Shown: positions 23,687 to 28,770 of the stretch, piece after piece | Layout of the letters: each line of letters starts with the position of its first letter | How positions within the stretch are numbered: position 1 is the first letter of the stretch | IMG/VR virus record: IMGVR_UViG_3300043466_001525 | Span: 1 to 28,770 of that record | DNA length: 28,770 bases | Strand: one strand, 5' to 3' | Source: a virus | Position numbers and translations under genes: made by a program | Notes under the pieces: model-generated | What the model was told of the DNA's origin: nothing | The model's input: the letters and a program-made list of their open reading frames with translations, nothing else | Databases searched by the model: none

Positions 23687-23874
23687 TATTTTTTCCCCCT
23701 TAGAATATTGGCGCATGATTGACATACCTTGCACTGATGCCTCAAGTACCGAACCCATCGGCCTTGATCATTTTTAGTCTCATTACAGCGCATACAACGG
23801 TACTTGAATTTTTTAGTCGATTTGTCCATTGGCTTAGTTCTATCGTCAATTACTAACGGTATTAAAATAATCAT
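23686..23874 (-). CDS. Small zinc-ribbon protein in the amidoligase cassette (62 aa)
   Basis: A 62-residue basic protein with C27-x2-C30 and C48-x2-C51 (plus C54), a classic zinc-ribbon spacing. The ATG overlaps the amidotransferase TAA (TAATG), with a strong AAGGAGG ribosome site 7 bases upstream, so the start at 23874 is well supported. The first ten residues (MIILIPLVID) are hydrophobic but too short for a membrane span. Zinc ribbons bind nucleic acid or protein. Here, between an amidotransferase and a Trp-motif protein, it may present a substrate or regulate the pathway. The Lys/Arg content would also allow DNA or RNA binding. Confidence 0.75.
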   Translation of the reverse strand: MIILIPLVIDDRTKPMDKSTKKFKYRCMRCNETKNDQGRWVRYLRHQCKVCQSCANILRGKK

Positions 23875-24542
23875 TACTTGGCCTCCTTATGTGTATCCCA
23901 TCCATTCAAGTAATCATCAGAATCCCATCGGCTATTAAAGTCCCATGAGTCCCATCGGTATTCGCTTGGCTTTGACAAGTCCAAGTCATGATCGGTCACG
24001 GTGTATTCTGCCACTGGCGTTGTAATCGCATCGAACGCATGGGTTGAGTAATTGCCATTGCCGTCAGTAAACAGTGAACCAGTCATTGATCGGTGAACAA
24101 TATAATTGCCGTCAACGGTATTTACTAAGAATACATTGGCGAATGGTTCATCATGGAGTTTATCTATTGTCTCATCAATCCCATAGAACTCAAGCCAATA
24201 GCGTATTGCTTCAGAATCCACGTTGAATCGTTCGCTAATCTTGGAGCGAATAGAACCATTATGAAATACATAAGTCCCGTTATGGTTCCATCCATGCGTA
24301 TTATGCAATGCAGCAATGCCTTGAGTCGCGTAGCGGGTATGTATGAATATTCGCTTATAATCCATTATTTCAATTAGACCAATGATCGGGTCGGTATTCA
24401 TCGACTGGATGAATAGTGGAGTCCCGTCTAATTGAATCATAAGCATCGCAAAGCCGTCCGAATTACTCATTGAGTCGCTGATGATGCGTTCAATTACTGA
24501 CTGTTTATTGATTGATTGATCGACTGTAATGACTGTACACAT
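23874..24542 (-). CDS. Class II (Ntn-type) glutamine amidotransferase
   Basis: A 222-residue stand-alone glutaminase-type domain. Met1 is followed directly by Cys2, the N-terminal nucleophile exposed after Met removal. Other class II landmarks in order: DGFAM (29-33), HTRYAT (68-73) with the Arg that binds the glutamine carboxylate, NTHGWNHNGTYVFHNG (81-96) with the oxyanion-hole Asn-Gly, and an acidic position after it (about 109). It should hydrolyse glutamine and pass ammonia to a partner. No synthase domain is fused, and the obvious partner is the amidoligase ending 11 bases upstream. The C-terminus (194-217) is an unusual Trp/Asp-rich tail with RWDS twice. The ribosome site is AAGGAGT. 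Confidence 0.85.
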   Translation of the reverse strand: MCTVITVDQSINKQSVIERIISDSMSNSDGFAMLMIQLDGTPLFIQSMNTDPIIGLIEIMDYKRIFIHTRYATQGIAALHNTHGWNHNGTYVFHNGSIRSKISERFNVDSEAIRYWLEFYGIDETIDKLHDEPFANVFLVNTVDGNYIVHRSMTGSLFTDGNGNYSTHAFDAITTPVAEYTVTDHDLDLSKPSEYRWDSWDFNSRWDSDDYLNGWDTHKEAK

Positions 24543-24553
24543 TGATTGACTCC

Positions 24554-25510
24554 TTATGCCGATTGGCGTGATTGATTGAGTTTACGGTAATGACGCAATT
24601 GTTTACTGACTGGCATTGAACAGATTAAGCATTCGCTGAACAATTCATGTAAGTCACCGCCGTATGAATCGGTAAGTAATGACTTTCCTTGTTGAGTGAC
24701 TTGGTAAGCATGAGCCATTGCTTCAATCGCAATATTGAGGCAAGTCAATCCATCCTTTGTATTGTGGACGTTGCCGAAACACCTGAATTCCCATGTGCCT
24801 TGCTCGTGAGCGTAAACGAATGAATATTTATTTTTAGACGATAGCAGGCCTTTAATATATTGATTCTGTGGCGCGTTCTTCCAACGTTTACGAACCGTTT
24901 TAGGTATTCTGTGAATATTCTCAATCAAATATTCAACCAATGCCAATTGGAAGCGATCGCCATAAGAATGCTTGACGCCCGGGATGCTTAGGTGAATGTG
25001 ATACGAGCAATTCTCATCAATTCTATGATCGAGAGAGAATGCTGCGCGTGATGCAATGACGAATTGAGCGTAAGTCAACGCGCCAATAGTTCTGAACTCA
25101 TAACCGTCGACGCTGCCGTCTTTACCGCATTCAATTTTAGGTTTGTCAATATTGCTGGACGTTGAATATTTGCGTAATTCATTGCGAACCGCGCTATCTA
25201 TTTCATTCTGAAGCAATTCATTTATATCAGTTTTATAATCGCTGTAATCAAAGTCACTGCTGACTGAATCCCATACCGCCTCACGAACCTGATTCATAAT
25301 TCTGTCACTAACATGATTCTCTAATGAACGCCCGATTATTTCATCGACTTGATCGCCAATTGCATCATTGGCTGCATCATGATCTATATCCTCACCGCAT
25401 TCTATTGCATCGCAGCCAGTGGCTTGAGTCTCGAGCTCAAATCCACAGCGAATTATTGCGCGTCGAGCGATTGCATTAGCCTCTAAGAATTTTTTAATTG
25501 CTGGGTTCAT
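24554..25510 (-). CDS. Amidoligase of the glutamine-synthetase-like (COOH-NH2 ligase) fold
   Basis: A 318-residue protein with the ordered motifs of this family: GFELE (23-27), KDGSVDGYEFRT (130-141, with D131, E138 and R140), CSYHIHLS (168-175, with the HxH pair) and TWEFRCFGN (239-247). In glutamine-synthetase-fold ligases these Glu, His and Arg residues bind Mg-ATP and the carboxylate. Known members form amide bonds by ATP-dependent ligation. An acidic helical insertion (about 34-120) separates the first two motifs. The substrate is unknown. It starts the cassette with a TGGAGT ribosome site, and the next gene is the glutamine amidotransferase that could supply ammonia. Codon use (AGC/TCA Ser, CGN Arg) differs from the late genes. 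Confidence 0.82.
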   Translation of the reverse strand: MNPAIKKFLEANAIARRAIIRCGFELETQATGCDAIECGEDIDHDAANDAIGDQVDEIIGRSLENHVSDRIMNQVREAVWDSVSSDFDYSDYKTDINELLQNEIDSAVRNELRKYSTSSNIDKPKIECGKDGSVDGYEFRTIGALTYAQFVIASRAAFSLDHRIDENCSYHIHLSIPGVKHSYGDRFQLALVEYLIENIHRIPKTVRKRWKNAPQNQYIKGLLSSKNKYSFVYAHEQGTWEFRCFGNVHNTKDGLTCLNIAIEAMAHAYQVTQQGKSLLTDSYGGDLHELFSECLICSMPVSKQLRHYRKLNQSRQSA

Positions 25511-25607
25511 CTTGTTTACTCCAATTAAGGCGGTATTGCCTGAACTGGACTCAGCAATGCTTATGCCAATGTGTAAGTCATTGATTACTCATTATTTACT
25601 GGCGTTA

Positions 25608-25669
25608 TTGACTAATTATTTGACAATGTGTCTAAAAAGTTGACAGATGCCAGGTGCATGTTCTAGTAA
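25608..25669 (+). promoter_or_regulatory. Tandem promoter-like boxes reading toward the plus-strand genes
   Basis: TTGACT (25608-25613), 17 bases, TCTAAA (25631-25636), and a second set, perfect TTGACA (25640-25645), 18 bases, TAGTAA (25664-25669). The -35 boxes are good and the -10 boxes only partial matches to sigma-70 consensus. A further TTGACA starts at 25620. If used, transcripts would carry a leader of about 430 bases. Confidence 0.35.
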
Positions 25670-25713
25670 AATCAAGCACTTACATGTTGGCACAGGCATT
25701 GCACTATTAATTG

Positions 25714-25733
25714 TGTGGTAATTGTTTACCACA
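25714..25733. repeat. Perfect hairpin/operator-like repeat TGTGGTAA-TTGT-TTACCACA
   Basis: Two perfect 8-base arms around TTGT. It is just downstream of the promoter-like boxes in the divergent region, so it could be an operator or an RNA hairpin in the leader. Confidence 0.7.
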
Positions 25734-25851
25734 ATTAAACCAGCACAATCAGCAGGTTACGGGCCTTTACGGCCTTACCGCCGCACGCTTTCGCTCGTCC
25801 AAAATTTTCCCATTTTTTTTAACACCGAAAAAAACCCCTTATATGGCTATT

Positions 25852-25897
25852 CCGGATTTCAAAATCCGGTCCTGGAAAATTGAAAATCGATTTCCAG
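25852..25897 (+). repeat. Pair of adjacent hairpins in the leader of the plus-strand genes
   Basis: CCGGATTT (25852-25859) pairs perfectly with AAATCCGG (25862-25869), and two bases on, CTGGAAA (25872-25878) pairs with TTTCCAG (25891-25897) around a 12-base loop. No T-run follows, so these are not terminators. Confidence 0.6.
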
Positions 25898-26103
25898 ATT
25901 TCATCCCAGACAAAGACATGCCATTTAAAAGCCCTCAGCATAGCCTAGAATCGAATAAAATAGTCCGGCAATACAATGACTCCATAAACATTTAAAACGC
26001 GCCAGAATTGATTTAAACGTTCCAAAATATTGCCTACGTGGAAATGCCTATAGTTTCACCAAGATGTGCTAAACTTAGGCAACCGACAGATGGAGGCTCG
26101 CCA

Positions 26104-26841
26104 ATGAAGACGTACCTCGTGCTGCCTGACCTGCATATCCCGTATCACTGCCCGAAGTTTCTAAAACTTGCAACGAAGCTAATCAAAGAATTAAATCCTG
26201 ATGGAATTATTCAACTTGGCGATGCTCTCGATGCATTTCAAATCTCCACATACAGCAAAGATCCATCGCGAAGAAATCTTTTGGTCGACGACATCGAAGA
26301 CTGGAAACAAGTTTTGAATGAATGGGCAAGGCACTTAAAGTCTGGTGCAACAATTCACCTTCTCGAAGGCAACCACGAATATAGGCTATCGCGTTACATC
26401 GCGTCACAGTGTCGAGATCTGCACGGACTTGTACCAGACTGGAAATCACTTCTCGCGATCGATCTTCGCAATAAAGCAGGCAGACACAAGTGGCATTGGC
26501 ACAAATACACGAAATGGGACAGCTGCCGAATTGGTGATTGCGTCGTCATGCATGGTTTTTATTTCAACCAACACGTAGCCGCTACTTGCCTAGCGAAGTA
26601 CCGCACCAATGTAATCTTCGGACACACTCACAGATTGCAATATGTTTCTGACGGTACACATTACGCCTGTTCACTTGGTCACGGCAGCAATGAACATGAA
26701 ACAGCGCATCAGCCAACTCCGACAGGATGGCAGCAATGTATGGGATTGCTACACGTTGATGGCCAAGGTAAAACTAAACTAGATATTATCCAGGTACATG
26801 ACGGCAAGGCGGTGGTCTATGGCAAGCAAATCAGTGTTTGA
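26104..26841 (+). CDS. Calcineurin-like metallophosphoesterase
   Basis: A 245-residue protein from the ATG at 26104, chosen because TGGAGG lies 7 bases upstream, whereas the earlier in-frame start at 26038 has no site. Metallophosphoesterase motifs in order: PDLH (8-11), QLGDALD (37-43), EGNHEYR (88-94), a metal-binding His at 150 (VVMHGF) and FGHTHR (172-177), giving a full dinuclear metal site. The family hydrolyses phosphoester bonds in nucleic acids, nucleotides or proteins. The substrate here is unknown. It is the first gene of a two-gene plus-strand island and overlaps the next gene by 23 bases. A role in DNA or nucleotide processing or in countering host phospho-signals is possible. 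Confidence 0.88.
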   Translation: MKTYLVLPDLHIPYHCPKFLKLATKLIKELNPDGIIQLGDALDAFQISTYSKDPSRRNLLVDDIEDWKQVLNEWARHLKSGATIHLLEGNHEYRLSRYIASQCRDLHGLVPDWKSLLAIDLRNKAGRHKWHWHKYTKWDSCRIGDCVVMHGFYFNQHVAATCLAKYRTNVIFGHTHRLQYVSDGTHYACSLGHGSNEHETAHQPTPTGWQQCMGLLHVDGQGKTKLDIIQVHDGKAVVYGKQISV

Positions 26842-27124
26842 TCTGAAGCGTCCACCACGTAGCGTGATGGTGTGCGGTCAGAAGGTTGCTGTGAAGGTAG
26901 TCGCATATCTCGAAGACGAAAGCGAAGAGCTCTTAGGAGCGTTCAACGGTGAAAGCAAAACAATTTACATTCTTCGCGGCACGAACTGGAAGCAAACGTT
27001 GCTTCATGAAATTTGTCACGCCATTTTATATTTCTCTGGAGCAAGCGAAGGTTTGACAATCAGCCGAGAAGAACAAATTGTTCTCGCTCTCGAGCATGGC
27101 CTCATGCCTCTTTTGCAGAAGTAG
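26819..27124 (+). CDS. Small HExxH zinc metallopeptidase-like protein (101 aa)
   Basis: A 101-residue protein from the ATG at 26819 (MASKSVFDLKRPPRSVMVCG). An earlier in-frame ATG at 26798 is less likely. The core is LLHEICHAILYFSG with H63-E64-x-x-H67, the zinc-binding and catalytic motif. Glu84/Glu85 in SREEQIVLALEHGL is a plausible third ligand, as in ImmA/IrrE- or SprT-like minimal peptidases. The N-terminal half is a small beta sheet with an acidic loop. Proteins of this size and motif occur in phages, often with unknown targets; ImmA-type relatives cleave repressors. The gene overlaps the 3' end of the opposite zinc-ribbon gene by 23 bases (27102-27124). Confidence 0.82.
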   Translation: MASKSVFDLKRPPRSVMVCGQKVAVKVVAYLEDESEELLGAFNGESKTIYILRGTNWKQTLLHEICHAILYFSGASEGLTISREEQIVLALEHGLMPLLQK

Positions 27125-27419
27125 TTTTTTTCTTTTTTCCGCCTCGTTGTGGCGCTGAGAAGTAACCAAGAGATTTTAATTCATCCCGTTTTCTTTTTCC
27201 GATCGTCCAGCCAATTTCCATGCCTGGGTAATATGGCGGACACTTATCGCAACGTTCAACTTCGACGTACTTGCTTGGTTCACCATACCGCACAAAACAT
27301 CCTGGACAAATGAAACCATATTCTTTCGGATCTTCTGGCCGTTCGCAGTAGACAATGTGATCGAGAGGATCTCTCCAGAGTCCAAGCTCATCACGACTGT
27401 CTTCTCGGCCACCAATCAT
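27102..27419 (-). CDS. Zinc-ribbon protein downstream of the helicase (105 aa)
   Basis: A 105-residue protein with FICPGCFVRYG and VERCDKCPPYYPG, a CxxC...CxxC zinc ribbon (about residues 38-60), followed by a basic C-terminus (QRGGKKKKTTSAKEA) suited to binding nucleic acid. The ATG shares four bases with the helicase stop (ATGA), so it is translated with the helicase. That suggests a replication or DNA-binding accessory, for example helicase loading, but this is inference. The A-rich Lys codons at its end are the reverse of the T-run following the plus-strand peptidase gene. Confidence 0.75.
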   Translation of the reverse strand: MIGGREDSRDELGLWRDPLDHIVYCERPEDPKEYGFICPGCFVRYGEPSKYVEVERCDKCPPYYPGMEIGWTIGKRKRDELKSLGYFSAPQRGGKKKKTTSAKEA

Positions 27420-28699
27420 TTTTGCGTGTACCTACAAATCGAATGGTTAAATTTCAAGTGACATTGACCAACCATGCCGTGGCGATTTTTTGCCAGACGC
27501 ATAATTATATCCGTAGATGAATCGTCATGTCCATCATCTGGCCTGTGAAGTATGATTACCACGTCAGCGTCTTGCTCAATGCTTCCCGAATCTTTGATGT
27601 GAATCATGGAAGGTACTGGCGCATCTTTGCCGTTTGTTTTCTCTGCTTCACGGTTTATTTGCGCAAGACAAATAACTGGAATATCGAGATCACGACTAAG
27701 TTTTTTCATAGCGTCACTCACAAGACTTACTTGCTCTGTCTTGGTTTGACACTTCGGTACGCGCACTTGTTGAATGTAATCAACAAACACCATATCACAA
27801 CGTCCTTTTGCATGCTCTGCATGTACTGTAGCAATCAACTGGTCCAGTGACCAACCACTTTTTTCATCAATGATTAAATTTAACTTCCCAAGATTGGTTA
27901 TTGTTTTGTGAAGCTCTACGTTTTGAAAGTCGTTTAGCGTCCCAGTTTGTAAAGTTTTAGCTGGAATTCCAGACATCGATGAGATCATTTTTTCCATGAT
28001 GTCTTCCTTGTCCATTTCGTTTGAAAAGAATAATGGCTTCTTTCCTTGCTTTAAAGCTTCAAGGCAAATGAAAGTAGCAAACGAAGTTTTACCAACAGAA
28101 GGTCGTGCTGCGATGATGTAAAGCCTTCCGCCCTTTATGCCGTGAATGGCTGCGTCTAGTTTTTCAATTCCTGTTTTAATTCTTCCAGACTCAAGTTCAT
28201 CTTTGAACTGCATGCGAGTAAGTATTTTATCAATCGTAGATTCCAAGATGTCATGCATCTGACAAGAATCTTTTTGTTCAGACTTTGCTTCAACCATTTT
28301 GCTTACGACGTTTGCGATCTTTGCAATCATCTTGTCGCTATTCTCAGTTTCTTTTGCAGACAAAACTTCTTTCATCGCAGCAGACAACTCTGGCAATGCT
28401 GATTTTATTTTGTGCCACTCAACAATCTGCCTCATCATCCACTCCACATTCATCTGAACTGGAGCCTCTGTGTATAAATTCATAATCAGGTTTTGATTTT
28501 CATATCCAACGTTGTGAAAGATTATCGGCAAAGCAATCTCATCGTGCGTTGTAGAAATATCGGCAATAGCTCTTGCGATTTTAATTCTTGCTGGATCTCC
28601 AAACACTTCTGGATTCCACATTGGCTTTAAAGATTTCCAATGTTCTTTGTGATATCTCATTGCCGCACCAAGCACCATGTCGTGTAGTTCGTAGCTCAT
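27416..28699 (-). CDS. DnaB-type replicative DNA helicase
   Basis: A 427-residue helicase of the DnaB/RecA-like family. The N-terminal domain (1-about 110) is DnaB-like and helical (HDMVLGAAMRYHKEHW). The linker spans about 110-170. The ATPase core has Walker A ARPSVGKTS (198-206), FFSNEM (224-229) with the catalytic Glu, Walker B MVFVDYIQQ (303-311), the AQINRE motif (346-351), a CxDLSGS-like acidic region (KDSGSIEQDAD, 369-379) and a KNRHG segment (404-408) carrying the arginine finger. It unwinds DNA at the phage fork as a hexamer. The start has an AAGGAA site. The upstream partial gene ends 17 bases before it. Confidence 0.9.
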   Translation of the reverse strand: MSYELHDMVLGAAMRYHKEHWKSLKPMWNPEVFGDPARIKIARAIADISTTHDEIALPIIFHNVGYENQNLIMNLYTEAPVQMNVEWMMRQIVEWHKIKSALPELSAAMKEVLSAKETENSDKMIAKIANVVSKMVEAKSEQKDSCQMHDILESTIDKILTRMQFKDELESGRIKTGIEKLDAAIHGIKGGRLYIIAARPSVGKTSFATFICLEALKQGKKPLFFSNEMDKEDIMEKMISSMSGIPAKTLQTGTLNDFQNVELHKTITNLGKLNLIIDEKSGWSLDQLIATVHAEHAKGRCDMVFVDYIQQVRVPKCQTKTEQVSLVSDAMKKLSRDLDIPVICLAQINREAEKTNGKDAPVPSMIHIKDSGSIEQDADVVIILHRPDDGHDDSSTDIIMRLAKNRHGMVGQCHLKFNHSICRYTQK

Positions 28700-28716
28700 G
28701 ATCTAGTTCCTTCCGA

Positions 28717-28770
28717 TTACAGTTCTTTGTTTAATCTTGTTTCAACCCGTTGCTGAGAGGTGGCGTTTGC
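28717..28770 (-). CDS. 3' end of an upstream gene, cut by the window edge
   Basis: Reading in from the right edge, the minus strand encodes ANATSQQRVETRLNKEL and then TAA at 28719-28717. The frame is open for only 17 codons, so the product cannot be identified. A stop 17 bases before the helicase ATG, with the helicase ribosome site between them, fits an operon partner. Confidence 0.45.
   Translation of the reverse strand, partial: ANATSQQRVETRLNKEL

Larger units (their letters stand above)
25511..26103. other. Divergent non-coding region between cassette and plus-strand island
   Basis: About 590 bases between two genes that point away from each other. I found plus-strand promoter-like boxes (25608-25669), a perfect 8-bp hairpin (25714-25733), three iterations of TTACGG(G)CC-like sequence (25757-25782), a T8 tract (25813-25820), two further perfect hairpins (25852-25869, 25872-25897), and a second TATAGT -10-like box at 26049-26054. 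A 50-codon open frame (25843-25995) has no ribosome site and is not called. No clear minus-strand promoter for the cassette was found by eye, although one must lie here. Confidence 0.55.

Noticed and set aside
25601-25630. Minus-strand promoter for the amidoligase cassette (TTGTCA box)
   Set aside because: No acceptable -10 box at 16-18 bases, so I do not call it, though a promoter must exist in this region.
25757-25782. Iterated TTACGG(G)CC sequence as a CRISPR-like or satellite repeat
   Set aside because: Only three imperfect 8-9 base units without spacers. Noted as part of the leader only.
25843-25995. 50-codon plus-strand open frame (MAIPDFKIRSWKIE...) in the divergent region
   Set aside because: No ribosome site, a hairpin covers its first codons, and the product has no recognisable pattern. 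The longer frame starting with TTG at 25711 runs through a hairpin.
27125-27142. T-run after the plus-strand peptidase as an intrinsic terminator
   Set aside because: The T-rich stretch is preceded only by a weak CTTTTGCAGAAG stem and is explained by Lys codons of the opposite gene.

Overview
This window is part of the genome of a tailed bacteriophage with a short-tailed (podovirus) virion plan. The evidence is a run of densely packed minus-strand genes: small and large terminase, a P22-type portal (697 aa), scaffold, HK97-fold-like major capsid protein, two tail fibres, a nozzle-like protein, a head-tail adaptor and several Gly/Ala/Gln-rich proteins that look like ejection (internal virion) proteins. 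No tape-measure or contractile-sheath gene is visible. The host cannot be named from the sequence. A phage-encoded lipoprotein with a Gln after the lipobox Cys, and the P22-like virion layout, favour a Gram-negative host. No integrase, tRNA, CRISPR array or insertion sequence was seen.

Layout, in the direction of minus-strand transcription (right to left). 28770-27102: end of an unseen gene, a DnaB-type replicative helicase and a zinc-ribbon protein. 27124-26104: a two-gene plus-strand island (metallophosphoesterase, then a small HExxH metallopeptidase) that overlaps the helicase operon tail to tail. 26103-25511: a non-coding divergent region with plus-strand promoter-like boxes and several perfect hairpins. 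25510-23453: a four-gene minus-strand cassette encoding a glutamine-synthetase-fold amidoligase, a class II glutamine amidotransferase, a tiny zinc ribbon and a small Trp-motif protein, closed by an intrinsic terminator. 23452-22823: a 630-base non-coding region with three 14-bp palindromes, a C-tract and a hairpin. 22822-1: packaging, head, fibre, tail and ejection genes in one long minus-strand block.

The late block works as one assembly programme. Terminase loads DNA through the portal into a capsid built on the scaffold. The fibres, nozzle and adaptor complete the tail. The proteins encoded in 1-5580 are probably delivered with the DNA. Genes are joined by 1-nt TAATG or TGATG overlaps or 4-nt ATGA overlaps at many junctions, so translation is probably coupled.

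The most interesting part is the amidoligase cassette. A ligase that would form an amide bond sits 11 bases upstream of an amidotransferase that could supply ammonia from glutamine, followed by two tiny coupled genes. This looks like a compact phage system for amidating or conjugating a carboxylate (protein side chain, peptide, cell-wall precursor or metabolite) whose target is unknown. Its base composition differs from the late genes.
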